64,000 bases of DNA from Polyodon spathula (taxonomy: Eukaryota > Chordata > Actinopteri > Acipenseriformes > Polyodontidae): NCBI RefSeq assembly GCF_017654505.1, contig NC_054548.1, positions 22,776,947 through 22,840,946 of the forward strand, written 5' to 3'. The translations under genes were made by a program, and so were the position numbers. Shown one piece after another: positions 25,141 to 38,429 of this stretch (its first letter is position 1; each line of letters starts with the position of its first letter). The notes below the pieces were generated by a model that ran no database searches, had not been told where the DNA came from, and saw only the letters and a list, made by a program, of their open reading frames with translations.

Positions 25141-28110
25141 AGTTTACACAGTCTACTCGGAGAAAAGATCCTCGAGCAGGTTCGGAAGCATTTAAACTAG
25201 AAAGGAAGGGGGGAGAAATCAACAAAAAAACAGAAGGGAGACCGCATCAAAACAAGAACAACAACTCAGGTAAGACAACCATTAAATGTATTTATCTAAA
25301 TGCTAGAAGTATCAGAAACAAAATTCTAGAACTTGAAGCTACTGCACTAACAGGTAACTATGATGTGATAGGTGTTACTGAAACGTGGTTATCTGAGAGT
25401 GATGGGGACGAATATAATATTTGTGGGTATACACTGTATAGGAAAGACAGGCAGGACAGAAGAGGAGGAGGGGTAGCGCTATACATAAGAAACAGTCTTG
25501 AAGCCCAGGTGTTAAACCTGGACAAAGAAAATAAAACCGAATCAATATGGGTCAGAATAACAGACAAAAATTCAAAAGGCATAATAATAGGAGCATGCTA
25601 TAGACCGCCAGATTCAGACGGTGATCACAATAATCTGTTATACAATGACATTAGAAATGTGTGTAGCAAAGGAGAAGCCATACTAATGGGGGATTTCAAC
25701 TTCCCCCAAATAAAATGGGAAAACCCGGTGGGTAGCGCGAAGGATGAAATAGAAATGGTGGAAATGACAAATGACTGCTTCCTAACACAATTTGTGAAGG
25801 CACCCACTAGAGGGGAGGCATGCCTTGATTTAGTCTTTTCAAATAACGAAGATAGAATAACTAAAACAGAGGTCAGAGAACCACTGGCAAACTCAGACCA
25901 CAACATGGTCTCATTTGAAGTGTTTTTTAAATCCCCAAAAGAAATGACTAAAGCTAAGGTTTACAATTTTAGAAAAGCAAACTATGAAGGTATGAAACAG
26001 AGACTAACAGAAGTAGATTGGAGTAAAATAGAGAAAACACCCACAGAAGAAGGATGGTTATTCTTCAAAAATGTAGTACTAGAGGCGCAAAACAATTACA
26101 TCCCTAAAGTAGACAAATCTAAATGTAAAACTAAATTGCCAAAATGGTTTAATAGATCAATTAAAAAAAATATTCAGCGAAAAAAGGCACTTTACAGAGC
26201 ATTAAAAAAGGACCAAAAAGAAAGTACGCAGAAAGAGTACACAGAACTGCAAACGCAAGTCAAAAAGGAAGTTAGAAAGGCCAAGAGAGAAATAGAAATA
26301 AACATTGCTAAGGGAGCTAAAACCAATTCCAAAATGTTTTTCCAAAATTACAACAGCAAGAGAACATTCAAAGAGGAGATTAAATGTTTAAGAGATACAA
26401 ATGGCAAAATCATAGAGGAAGAAAAAAAAAAATAGCAAATATGTTAAATGATTACTTTTCACAAGTTTTTACAAAGGAAGATACTGACAACATGCCCCAC
26501 ATGTCATCCAGTTCCTATCCAGTTTTAAATAACTTTAGCATAACTGAGGCAGAAGTGTTAAAGGGACTAGGAGCTCTTAAAATAAACAAATCCCCTGGGC
26601 CGGATGAGATCCTCCCAGTAGTACTCAAAGAAATGAAAGAAGTAATTTACAAACCGCTAACCAAAATCATGCAGCAGTCTCTTGACACAGGGGTGGTACC
26701 GACAGACTGGAAAATTGCAAACGTAATACCGATCCACAAAAAGGGAAACAAAACTGAACCAGGTAACTACAGACCAGTAAGCCTGACTTCTATTATATGC
26801 AAACTTATGGAAACTATAATAAGATCCAAAATGGAAAATTACCTATATGGTAACAGGGTACTGGGAGACAGTCAACATGGTTTTAGGAAAGGGAGATCGT
26901 GCCTAACTAACTTGCTTGATTTTTTTTGAGGATGCAACATCGATAATGGATAATTGCAAAGCATATGACATGGTTTATTTAGATTTCCAGAAAGCTTTTG
27001 ACAAAGTCCCGCACAAAAGATTAATTCTCAAACTGAACGCAGTTGGGATTCAAGGAAACACATGTACATGGATTAGGGAGTGGTTAACATGTAGAAAACA
27101 GAAAGTACTGATTAGAGGAAAAACCTCAGAATGGAGTGTGGTAACCAGCGGTGTACCACAGGGATCAGTATTAGGTCCTCTGCTATTCCTAATCTACATT
27201 AATGATTTAGATTCTGGTATAGTAAGCAAACTTGTTAAATTTGCAGACGACACAAAAGTAGGAGGAGTGGCAAACACTGTTGCAGCAGCAAAGGTCATTC
27301 AAAATGATCTAGACAAGATTCAGAACTGGGCAGACACATGGCAAATGACATTTAATAGAGAAAAGTGTAAGGTACTGCACGCAGGAAATAAAAATGTACA
27401 TTATAAATATCATATGGGAGATATTGAAATTGGAGAAGGAATCTATGAAAAAGACCTAGGAGTTTTTGTTGACTCAGAAATGTCTTCATCTAGACAATGT
27501 GGGGAAGCTATAAAAAAGGCTAACAAGATGCTCGGATACATTGTGAAAAGTGTTGAATTTAAATCAAGGGAAGTAATGTTAAAACTGTACAATGCACTAG
27601 TAAGACCTCATCTTGAATATTGTGTTCAGTTCTGGTCACCTTGCTATAAAAAAGATATTGCTGCTCTAGAAAGAGTGCAAAGAAGAGCGACCAGAATTAT
27701 TCCGGGCTTAAAAGGCATGTCATATGCAGACAGGCTAAAAAAATTGAATCTGTTCAGTCTTGAACAAAGAAGACTACGTGGCGACCTAATTCAAGCATTC
27801 AAAATTCTAAAAGGTATTGACAGTGTCGACCCAAGGGACTTTTTCAGCCTGAAAAAAGAAACAAGGACCAGGGGTCATAAATGGAGTTTAGAAAAAGGGG
27901 CATTCAGAACAGAAAATAGGAGACACTGTTTTACACAGAGAATTGTGAGGGTCTGGAATCAACTCCCCAGTAATGTTGTTGAAGCTGACACCCTGGGATC
28001 CTTCAAGAAGCTGCTTGATGAGATTTTGGGATCAATAAGCTACTAACAACCAAACGAGCAAGATGGGCCGAATGGCCTCCTCTCATTTGTAAACTTTCTT
28101 ATGTTCTTAC
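25141..28110 (+). mobile_element. CR1-like LINE, 5'-truncated, nearly intact ORF2
   Basis: A non-LTR retrotransposon copy in the plus orientation. ORF2 (endonuclease plus reverse transcriptase) fills 25258-28046. It is followed by a short 3'UTR, GGGCCGAATGGCCTCCTCTC, ending in an octamer-like tail (TTATGTTCTTA), which is typical of CR1 3' ends. ORF1 is absent, as expected after 5' truncation. The 5' limit is approximate. A 3' fragment of a related copy is at 39745-39857. Only two frame breaks are visible in about 2.8 kb, so the insertion appears young. Confidence 0.9.
25258..28046 (+). pseudogene. CR1 ORF2: endonuclease-reverse transcriptase, two frameshifts
   Basis: An apurinic-like endonuclease domain starts around 25285 (LNARSIRNKILELEA) and continues with VTETWLSESDG, GACYRPPDS, ILMGDFNFPQ and NSDHNMVSFE (25365-25920). 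These contain the expected catalytic Glu, Asp-Phe-Asn and Ser-Asp-His motifs. The RT domain follows: KSPGPDEI, IPIHKKG, NYRPVSLTS, GFRKGRS, YLDFQKAFDKVPH, TSGVPQGSVLGPLLF and the catalytic FADD (near 27243). The C-terminus ends with RVWNQLPSNVV and a stop at 28044-28046. The frame is broken only twice, at an A run (26420-26433) and a T run (26922-26928). Both are homopolymers, so sequencing or assembly error is a real alternative to mutation. No ATG is needed at the left because the copy is truncated there. Confidence 0.9.
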
Positions 28111-31100
28111 AACAGTAGAAACACAACTTTTACAAATACATAAAAGATAACACTCTGATTAAATTCCACTGTGGTGTTCACAATATTACTGTAGGTTATT
28201 TTGGCATTATTGTGTTGCATTGTAAAATGATTAATTGTGAAAAAAAGTGTTATATACAGACCTAAGTGGGGTGAGATGCATTGACCACAGGGCCTGTATG
28301 AGCGCTCTATGCAAATGTTACGTGTTTGAGTAAATCAGTGAAAGAATCTCCTCACAGGAAGTTGTAGGTATTTTCATTTTCTGACCCTTTTCATGCCCCA
28401 GGATACATTTTTCCAGAAAGTATATAGTTGCATTTCAAAAAGCATATGCTAGAACAAAATTACTTTTTTAAGTTGAAAGTGTTGTGCTCACAACTCAGAT
28501 CAGTATGCCTTTGATGATAATAACAAATCCAAATAGCTTTTTATCACCTCTGCTCACATCTATTTATATGCAACATACACAGCCAGGCGATACTAAACCT
28601 GAACTCGCCAGTCAGTTAAATAGATTAGAAATAGGGAACAGTTCCAAATCAGGTGCTCAATGAAGCCTGGAAACAAAACAGAATGAAATCAATAAAATTT
28701 GCAAAACAAACAAACAAACAAACAAACAAACAAACAAACAAACAAAAAACACAAAGGGATAATCTGTGAAGTGCACCCTCATACCCCCACTGGAAAATTA
28801 TTTGGATAGATTTTGGATGTGACAGGAAACAGTTTGGCAAACAACGTCATTATGTATAACCTGGACCACAGGATATGTAGATAAAAAAAAAAAATCCTAT
28901 TTTCTTAATAACAGTTTACTGATAGTAAACATAAAAAGTGCCATTGACTGTTTATAAAGTAGCTAAATTATGTATGAAGGTATTTCTAATGAAGGTTTGC
29001 AAATATATTCCATGAAATGACATGGGAGACAGCCAATCCATTAAAACTATTAAGCACTGGGGACTTCTACTTGCAATACTTTTGCACAGGGATCTCAGAA
29101 AAATGAAAGCGTTACTGAAGTTAAACATGCTTCTGTAAGCACATAACTTAAATGCAAAGTACTGGTAAATAAAATGAAATGAACTGTTAGAAATGTTGAC
29201 CGACAGGCATGCAAAGCAACACAACAGTAACTGTCCTTCCTGTTCGCTTTTCTAGCTGCAGGAGTTCTTAATTGCTTCATTTTCCAAGCTATCATCAGGG
29301 CAACACAACCCTATAATTTTCTCTCATCTGGTCCGAAGTATTGGGGAGAGGTGCCTATAGTCTCTAGTCTGTAATCTAAGTGACAGGTTGCTCCTCCTTA
29401 CTCCACAATGCATTCAGTTTCCTCACATTGTATACTATTAATAGACTCCAGACTTAGATTTCTGCCTTTATCGATCAGTGCTTAGAAGGAGGGATGTATC
29501 AGCTGCCATGCTGACAGAATGATGATATGCCTCATTGTGCTAACATCACATTTTCCATCCTCTTTTCGCAGTCCTCCCATAACAATGCAGCTAATTTATC
29601 CGATGACAGCCGCACTGGTAAAGACTACAAGCAGCACAGATGTTTCCCTGGTGATATTTTAAGTAGGAGAAGGCTAACGTGATGATTGGGATGCCATTAT
29701 TACAAGCTGCTTGTCAGCAAAATACAGATGCTGGGTTTCACTTTCATTTATGCTTAAAGAATTCTATCTTTTTTTTAATCACTTTGTTGGCATAAACATA
29801 ACATGCCTTTCTCAGGATACTCATCGTCCATGCAGTGTTCATTGAAACAAGCAGGCTTACTGTCTTTCTGAAAGAGTGTCTAACCTTTAACCCTCTCCAC
29901 TGCCCCCTGCCCCCCCTATGAATTTATACTCCTCAATTTCATAGTCAATAAAATGGGTGTCGAATGTCGCATGTCTGACAGAGAAAGTCACATTCCCACG
30001 GCTGTAAAATAGTAATGTTCAAGCTTTCATTTTAATAGTTTTTGTACTCAGACTATTCATTATTCGTTATTAAACCCCACACAGAGACTTGAGTTCCCAA
30101 GAGCTGAAAACACAACACGACAGTATTTAAAGTGCTAGCATTATAAGTTTAAATGTAGTGTTGTTCACCCATCCTTTCTTCATTTTGAACAACCTTACAT
30201 GAAAGCGTTTTGGTGCTGTTATTTTGTTTTATCTTGTGTTCTCATATTCTCCTCTTGCAGGGCTTCCAGAGCTATCAGGTTGTACAAATACAGGTTCACC
30301 AGCAATATATAAGAAATGTATGTATTTTCTTTCCATATTGGTTAATACAGAGATATATAGATTGTCCCATGGTAGTTATTCATTTTTTATTGAGGTATTT
30401 AAACAAAAAAGAAAATAAAGAAAACTTAAAATCATGACAAAATTATGACAAAATATGTGAAAATGTCAAAATAAACAGTTTATATCATTATTTGCATTGA
30501 TTAAACAAGTCTTCTGCCCACATAATAAGTCTACCTTGAGCATTGTACTGTAACCATTAAATAATTCATGAGTTAAAGCTTTGCGAATGTGGTCAAATGT
30601 ACCAAATGATATATACTGTATATCAACACATGAAACATGTGTCTCTTCAATACTAGCTCACTCATTGTGGGTTAGCCCTATTCCTCTCACATGATCAACA
30701 CACATTTGAGGTTCAGTTGTGATTCACATTACCTGAATAATGAGTCGATCAAATATTCATTCACAATCATGTTTTCAACAATTAGAATTCGAGGTGTTCC
30801 TGGCTCCTTTTATGGCTACAGCTTTCCACACATACTGATCGGTAGCAACTAGTGGATTCAGTGTTTTGATTGATTCATCTTCTCCACCATCTTTACCAAG
30901 GTCCTGGCCAAGTTGTTATTCCTTCTACATCTGCAGCGGTGGAGTAGAGTAGGAGGAAGGAACCATTTAACACATGGAATGAAATAAAAAAACAGTACAG
31001 CTTCTCCAGGTGAAATGAGTAATACAGTAATACAACTTAGCTGATTGAGAGTGGACAAGATGACAACTATGCCAAAATACTGGTAAAAATGGCAGACAAG

Positions 31101-31488
31101 GTGCAGTCGGTGTTTGCATAGAAATGTAGTCATATAACTGCATTATGGAGCAAAGTACTAAAAGTATAATACTACAATAGTATTTGCAATTATGGAGAAT
31201 ACAACCATTACTCAATGAATGCTTTGTTTTATTTAGACAATTTTAAGTTATTTATTGATTTTAAAACAGCAATGTAAAGGAAACTGAAAAGAAAATATAC
31301 AGTATCATGTGAAATGCAATAAGGTTAGTAATAAACTGACTCCATTGTGATTTAACAATTGGTTCAAACAATTTAACATCAAAGGCTGGAGTTTATGTTT
31401 AATTCTGTGTAAATAACTATAAATAATAATAATAAAAAAAAAAAAAACTATAAAGAATGGGCAACAATATTAATCCAGAAATGGACAA

Positions 31489-31492
<4 letters not shown>
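28111..31492. other. Non-coding stretch with a (CAAA)n array
   Basis: No gene supported. A (CAAA)n microsatellite spans 28704-28746 and an A run lies at about 28881-28893. The segment 28950-29650 is less AT-rich and free of obvious repeats. It could hold conserved non-coding sequence, but I cannot show this from one genome. Confidence 0.45.

Positions 31493-31519
<27 letters not shown>
31493..31519. repeat. Poly-T tract
   Basis: About 27 consecutive T, immediately left of the L2 fragment's AAT tail. Confidence 0.9.
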
Positions 31520-31539
31520 ATTTTTGATAGGTTATTTTT

Positions 31540-31541
<2 letters not shown>

Positions 31542-31605
<64 letters not shown>

Positions 31606-31840
31606 TTCACTTATATAGTCATGCAAGCATTCTATGCGCTTTACAAAACACATAAAAAGCCTGTGTCTAATATATGACCCAGCTACAAAAACAGACCCAA
31701 AACAAATACATTTTCAAACATGATTTAAAAGATTAAACTGTACTAGCATTCCTGGTATGAACTGGGAGCAAGTTCCAAAGACAAGGGCAACTAAAGACCC
31801 TGGCTCCGACAGAGTTCAAACAAATTTTAGGAACTTTAGA
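31542..31840 (-). mobile_element. L2-like LINE 3' fragment with (TTA)n tail
   Basis: Read on the minus strand, about 31825-31680 encodes GARVFSCPCLWNLLPVHTRN and then, after a stop, FKSCLKMYLF. This matches the last part of L2 reverse transcriptases (pattern: RAFSV..P.LWNSLP..R, then FK..LKT.LF). A 3'UTR-like piece follows with TAAAGCGC and ACTATATAAGTG, and ends in about 20 TTA units (31600-31542 on the plus strand). The order fits a 5'-truncated L2 copy with its own microsatellite tail. A stop codon and substitutions show it is old. Confidence 0.7.
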
Positions 31841-31904
31841 AGAAGAAGAAGAAGAAGAAGAAGAGAAGAAGAAGAAGAAGAAGAAGAAGAAGAAGAAGAA
31901 GAAA
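31838..31904. repeat. (AAG)n microsatellite
   Basis: About 22 AAG units with one interruption, at the 5' side of the L2 fragment. Confidence 0.95.
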
Positions 31905-32014
31905 AGCATCAGTAATACAAACTTAAATGAGATGGACGTAGTAATTGTATCAATTAAATATGCAATTAAAGCCAAGATTAATTAAGATTAACATTTTTTT
32001 ATTTAATTAATGGC

Positions 32015-32033
32015 AATATATATATAATATATA

Positions 32034-32067
<34 letters not shown>

Positions 32068-32086
32068 ATATATATAATATATATAT

Positions 32087-32157
<71 letters not shown>
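32015..32157. repeat. (TA)n-rich microsatellite
   Basis: A TA array with interspersed AATAT interruptions, followed by a short CA run (to about 32171). Confidence 0.95.
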
Positions 32158-32167
<10 letters not shown>

Positions 32168-32171
32168 CACA

Positions 32172-33901
32172 AAAGCACACTGGGAAGATTCACCTAGTAT
32201 AAAAATTGTTTATATGTTATATACCAATAGTTTGTTATTATCAATTCAAAGTATTAACATTTTTTGTTCTGAAAAAGATTTTAAGAGTCAGACCTGCTTG
32301 TGTCATCTTTAATTGTGCTGGACTGAAATGAAGAGTAAAATAGGCTAACAGAAAAAAAAAATGAAAAGAGTAAAAAACATCCGTTGCAATGCATTTATTT
32401 TCATAACTCTAATGCATCCTTAAAGATCATATTACAGGATAGACTATAAGAGTAACTTTATACCATAGCATATTGAATGAAAAAGTCAATATGGTAGGTA
32501 CTGACTCTGGTACTACCAGACATTGGTCAATGTTATTTCTTTTCTTGAGTGAAGACTCCAGGAAGAAATCTTTAATGGACATTACAGTTAGACAAGCTGG
32601 AGATGAATAGAAATAGGTTTATATCTTGAGAATTACTGAAGTGCAAGCTTGAAGGACTAGAAGAGAATGTTTTCATATTAGGGATAATAACTGCAATGTT
32701 TGTTATTCTCTGGATTAGTAGCAAGGTGTTTGTTCAAAGGTTTGTTCTCAATAGTCAAATTATTAAAAAATTGTGCTTTAGAGACAAGGCGCAATGAACC
32801 TCAAACTGTAATTTAGTGAAGCTTCTTGAGCAAAGATACTTCTTATTTGTTTCAGTAAAGGCTCGGAATCTAAGTAAATCTAAACAACAAAAAAATTAAT
32901 TTGCTCATATTTCTCTTTGATGCTTTTCAAGGTCATTCATAAGTGTAAAACATTGGCAATTGTAAATTAAATATCTGAAATGTGTTATTTTTCTTCCCTA
33001 AACCTTTGTAGACGCTTGCAGTGTGACCAAACCAGGTTTTTTTATTTTTTTAAATTTAATTCCATTCTCTATGTTCAGGCTGCTTAAAGCCCTGAATCTG
33101 ATATGAGACTTCACATTTAAAAATTCAGGACAATTAGAGTCTGAAATTGTAACTGCAGGTTGATTTATAGTGTCATCATTAAAGGTTACTATCTGCTACT
33201 GGCAAAAGCTGTTGACAGGGTACAATCATTAAAGCTAAATATGTTAGTATAAGCGCCACCTTCATCAATTTCATCCAGCAAGAAGGGCTCTTGTATGTTC
33301 AGCTCCAAACAATTCAATCAGAAGCAGGCACTGAAGCAATCAGCAGTACAGAGCTGTACAGCCTGGAGTCCAATTCCAAGCTCAGCTGCTGGCTTGCTTT
33401 ATAGCCCTGAGGAAAAGTTTCTAATCTTCAATTGCCTCAGTTCCACACCTATGGAAAACTCAGTATAAGCTGTATCCAACTGGAAAACATATGAACTCTG
33501 TTAGTCTTTCCTGTGTAAATAATTTGTCTTATTAAAAACAAACACATAGTAATCTCCCAGACCCCACTACATGTATTATATTCTGGTTCCTGTGAGTATA
33601 GTAAATCTACACAAATGTCAAGGCCCATGAAGGGCTATTAGGCACTCGATTTTAAGGCTGCACATCCTATTTCACTGTGCATAATGTTATTTGAAGATCT
33701 TGAAAAGGCATTTTCTTTTAATCCTGACCATTCAATTTGTTTGCCCTATGCACCACCAATAACCATATGCACCACCTACGGTATTTTATTTTCTCAAATT
33801 GTCATTTTTATGTATTGCAAATTGTGCATTCATATAATAAATACAATTGATGCTGTTCCATGTTCTAACATAACTTGTTAATAACTTGTACTCATTATAT
33901 T
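32172..33901. other. Non-coding stretch, nothing recognised
   Basis: No gene or repeat recognised. The segment 33200-33560 is somewhat GC-richer but shows no motif. Confidence 0.5.
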
Positions 33902-34498
33902 GGTTACACTATGTAACACAATTTTTGTTCCTGGGTAGTAAGTGTTATTTCCTAATTGCTTATGCCTCAAAAGTATAGAAAATGGCTATTATTCCCCACA
34001 AACTTTTGTGACCAGGACAGTGATATTTCAAAATATCACTATTTCCAATGGGAAAATGGGCAAATGTTTGTCTTTTCATTCACATAAAGTCAGAAAAAAA
34101 CAGCATATGAATCCAAATTACAAAAGATTTAGAAGGGAGTAGTTTTTCGAGATTTACGATTATACTGTATTTACAGTATAATCGTAAATCTCGAAAAACT
34201 ACTCCCTTCTAAATCTTTTGTAGTCATTTTTGTATTACTTTAGTATAAATACATGTTAATTTGGATTCATATGTTGTTTTTTTCTGACTTTATGTGAACG
34301 AAAAGACACACATTTGCCCATTTTCCCATTGGAAATAGTGATATTTTGAAATATCACTGTCCTGGTCACAAAAGCAAAGTTTGTGGGGAATAATAGCCAT
34401 TTTCTATATTTTTGAGGCATAAGCAATTAGGAAATAACACTTACTACCCAGGAACAAAAAAAAAAAAAAAATTTGTTACACGGTGTTATCGGTGTACC
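33902..34498. mobile_element. Large near-perfect palindrome, fold-back element
   Basis: Two arms of about 270 and 325 bp are reverse complements and meet with no spacer at 34170/34171 (centre ACTGTATTTACAGT). The ends read GGTTACACTATGTAACAC at the left and TGTTACACGGTGTTATCGGT at the right, so both tips also carry the motif GTAACA or its complement. Inside, phrases such as TTCCTGGGTAGTAAGTG (left) recur inverted at the right (CACTTACTACCCAGGAAC). The right arm has about 37 extra bases near 34224-34260 and a longer A run at 34456-34471. There is no coding capacity. The structure is that of a fold-back or hairpin-type non-autonomous transposon, family unknown to me. Confidence 0.85.
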
Positions 34499-36495
34499 TT
34501 AAATATTTTATAGTTTTTTTTGGTTTTGTCATTTCTTAGAGGGAGGCTTGTTTAGACTTGCACTGACAAGGCTACCTTGAGCTAGATTACGTGTGACCTA
34601 ATTTTATTACACATGAATAACTCAAATCCTTGTACCCCACCCCTTTTTGAGGAGACATCAAAAATATCAATGAAGCATAAATAACTTGAAACAGTGGTCT
34701 TGATTCTGACAGCATGTATGGCCACATAGTCTGATAAAACATATTAAACTGTTTGTTTGCAAAACTCAATGGCATTTAATCTTCTTAAATTCCATTTTAA
34801 ATGTGTTTGCAGTTGAATTATTTCTAAATCTATTTATGCTAATAAGTATTTGGGGAATTGTGAAATCTGAATGATAAAAATCCAAAACACCTTGAGCAAA
34901 TCTACAAGTACCGTTGTTTACTTTATAATCAGACCTAAATTCTTTAATGTTTCCAGGCGTTTGTCAAATGCCTAATCCTACACAACAAGGTATTACTGTA
35001 GTATACTACTGCTGTCACCATAGTAAAAGACTTAGTAGCACTGAGCAGATTAAGTGGCGTGATTCCTTCATATACTCTACCAATTGATCTATGCATTTAT
35101 GAGGGACTATAATCTATGATCAACGTCTTGACAAGATCATTTAAAAAAAAAAAAAAAAAAACATGTTTGCATTTATAAAGAATATACCCCACTGGTGCTC
35201 AAAGACTTTACATTTTTTAAGCATTGTAATTTCAATTACAAACAAAAATGGAGAAACCCACTTGTGCTGTTTCTTATAGCAGGACATGAATTGACTCTAA
35301 GTATTACTCAACATGAAAATACTGGGTCAAGATGTTGCTCAGAGTCCCTCTTGTAGAAATATTCTGATCAACCTGGATATAAAAAAAAAATAAAAAAAAA
35401 ATTGGTGATAATAATCTCAGTACCCAGTAAAGGATATTCTGCGAGTACATAAGTCTTTGCTGTCATTTAAAAAAATTAAATAAAGATTATGGTGCTAATG
35501 TATATGTATATGTATAGGGGTTTGCTGTTTTTGTTAGTTGCATATTTCTTAGTAAAAACAGCAGGATATATTTATGCTATAACAGTAATGGTGCATTTCA
35601 TTTTGAGAAAGAAAATTCATGCATTTTGTGATGGATAATTTTCAGACAATATGTGAGTCATAAGAGGATACCCAGGGACAAAGGCTCCACCAACCCATTC
35701 AAGGTAGACAGCACAAGCAAGTTTGGCCCATAAGCAGAAACTTCCCAAAATAAATGCAAATTGCCTATTTGCCTCTGTTGGCATTTAAATATGGTCATAG
35801 GCAACTTTATCTCTCTTGGTGGGTGTCTTAAAAAAATATTAAATTGTAGAATTGTATATTAAGAAACAATTTTAAAATAGCACACACAAAAACAGAGGCT
35901 GCTCAAATTCATCTAGAAATTACAAATTTTAAATTTGAATAGTCTTTTTAATGCAATTTACTTAATTTGTTTTAGAAATTCAGATTAAAGCTAAGAGATT
36001 GTAAAATGCTTACCTGACTTTGAAGATCACTACATATGTTTCATTTTTTTATGTGGAGTAATTATTTACATAGCATTTTTGCAATGATGTTTGGAAGGGT
36101 ATTTACTAATCTAACACATAATTAATGGCTGAGCTGTTGCAACATTTTCTAACGTAACCATGTGATGCTTGCAAGACCCCAGAGAAAATAAGGCATGAAA
36201 CATCTTTTTTTTTTCTTAAACAAACTTTCTTTACAGTTTAGATATTACAAAGAAAGTGAGTCAACAGTCCACAATTCAAACAACACAAAGCCCTACACTC
36301 ACTTTTTTAAGAATTATCAAATATTTGCAGGTGCATTTGTGACTTGTTTTACTGTACAGGTACTTGCACTCTATTAGCGCCCCACTGATAATCTTTTACT
36401 TGTCAGTTTTTACAAGCAAGTGTTAGCATTCAGGTTTGTTTCTTAGATATCTAATACATTTAAATACACACACTTTAATTAAATTACTAGTGCAG
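34499..36495. other. Non-coding stretch, nothing recognised
   Basis: AT-rich DNA with A runs near 35143-35161 and 35381-35400. No supported coding sequence. Confidence 0.5.
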
Positions 36496-37092
36496 TAGTC
36501 TCCGCGTATAGCAACACCCCCTAAAAGAACACTTTGGCTTGGGGAACACCCTTGAGGTGGAACAGATTTTTCCCATTGTAAATGCTCAGTCTAAAGGAAC
36601 AGGAACTTTGTTTAAAAAAATACCTCTTTGGTACCGATATCGTTGCAGTGTTTTGTAAATTAAAAAATTCACCATCGTCAAACTCAATTTCAAATGGTTT
36701 ATTCAATGTTTTCGAAACTGACTTAGTAATCTAGAGCTGCTGCTGTTGCATTTTATAACATGTGTAGGGAGGTGCTGTGTTAATAACTATTGTGTTAAAA
36801 CGAATTCTCATATTGATAATTACAATTAGAGCCACTGCTTTGTTAATTTACTTTGTCAGTTAGTTTATTAAAGTTTATTAACATGTTTGCCTATTGCTTT
36901 TCTCTTACTTATTTTGTTAATTTCGTATGTTGATGCATGTGCATCATGACATAAGTAATAAATACATTCATATCATGATGCCATGGCACATTGTGTCCGG
37001 TGGTTAACTTTGTCTTACAGAACAGTTCAGCTAAGCGAACACGTCACTTGCTTCCTGAGGGGTGTTCTCTTAGCCAGAGATAACTATACTAT
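36496..37092. mobile_element. Possible pogo/Tigger-like non-autonomous element
   Basis: The left end (CAGTAGTCTCCGCGTATAGC followed by AACACCCC) resembles the reverse complement of the right end (GGGGTGTTCTCTTAGCCAGA followed by GATAACTA), with several mismatches and gaps. A CAGT-type start and a TA at the edge would fit the Tc1-mariner/pogo group. The interior is non-coding. The inverted match is imperfect, so this is tentative. Confidence 0.35.
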
Positions 37093-37269
37093 AACATGCA
37101 TTCTATATTAAATACACATCGTCAGTATTGAAAACACATGACGTCCACCAAAACCACAAATAACATGAATATTACCAAAACTAATATAATTTACGTAAGA
37201 CTTGCAATATTCACGAACATTCAGAGTGATTCTTACGCCGCAATATAGTCGACTGCGACTCCAGTGGTG

Positions 37270-37880
37270 TTAGAATCACAGAGTATGGCCCATACAAAGA
37301 TGGAGAAATATGGTGTTCAAGGATGAATCCAAATTTCTGCTTCGACGTGCAGATGGAAGAGCTCTGGTACACAGGAGACGTCATGAATGTTTTGCCACCA
37401 ACTGTGTGTGACAGGTTGACAGATTTGGTGGTGGGAGTGTCATGGTGTTGGCGGCAGTCTCAGATAGTGGCAGAATCAACCTTGTTCATGTTCAAGGCAA
37501 CCTAACAGCACAGTGCTATTGTCATGAGATCATACTGCCTTGTGATCCCATTCATGAACCATCGTAACGTCAGGACAAGCAGGACAATGCATGACTACAC
37601 AGCCTGGGTTACCACAACTTTCCTCACTCAGAACAATGTTCAAGTGCTTCCCTGACAGTCTTTATTACCAGATCTGAACCACATTGAGCATTTGTGGGCC
37701 AAGTTTGATTGATGTTTGTGACAACGTCACCATGAGCCACAAACGTTACAAGGGCTTTTCCAGACTCTTGAGCAAGAATGGGTTGCCATTCCCCGGCATG
37801 TTATCCAGGCTCTGATTCAATCCATGGGCAGGAGATGTCATGCCGTCATCGATGGCATACCCATTACTGATTTCTATTGA
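37270..37880 (+). pseudogene. Tc1-like transposase remnant (second lineage)
   Basis: Plus-strand fragments match the DDE core of a Tc1 transposase different from the one at 18 kb. They are RWRNMVFKDESKFLLRRADG (near 37290, first Asp), a GGGSVMV stretch (near 37430), QDNA (near 37580, second Asp), HTAWVTTTFLTQNNVQVLP (near 37600) and LNHIEHLW (near 37675, third acidic residue Glu). The region then continues with the C-terminal tail near 37760-37880. Several stops and frameshifts are present. The helix-turn-helix half is missing to the left. The sequence to about 38045 (TTTTTTTGAAGAGTATATTT) may be the element's 3' end. Long inactive. Confidence 0.8.
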
Positions 37881-38296
37881 CTGTGAACTTTGTTTTATCT
37901 TAGAAAATGACTTTATTGAATGTCTTAATGGTTTATGTACAGGTTAAGGTTCTTTGCAATTGTCTATTTTACTATGCAAACTGCCATACCAATGCTATAA
38001 AAAGTACATTCAAAACACCTATGCAATTCTTTTTTTGAAGAGTATATTTACATTTTAGCAAAATGTGCTGATGTTAGTTTACTATTATTATTGCATAGTC
38101 TCCATATACTTAAGGGGCACCCAGTAACAACGCTGTCAGCAGAATAAGATATTTTATTTCTTTCTTTGTGAGTTTTGTTTGGTTTGCTCGGTATAGACAA
38201 AGGCAGTGTGAGTCAAAGCATTGTATTGATATTATTATATTATATACACACGATTAAAAAATGCAACTACTGCCATCCCATCAGATCAAATTTTAT

Positions 38297-38331
<35 letters not shown>

Positions 38332-38342
38332 GGGGGGGGGGG
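38297..38342. repeat. Poly-T/poly-G run
   Basis: More than 30 T followed by about 12 G, a low-complexity tract. Confidence 0.9.
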
Positions 38343-38429
38343 GCAACTGTAAAAGCGACAACACAGTACCTGGAACAATGAATAACAAACAAAAAAGATA
38401 ACTGCGATCACCCTGCTCTACCAGCGAAA

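Noticed and set aside
25358..25906. Minus-strand frames opposite the CR1 endonuclease
   Set aside because: Shadow frames of the LINE ORF2.
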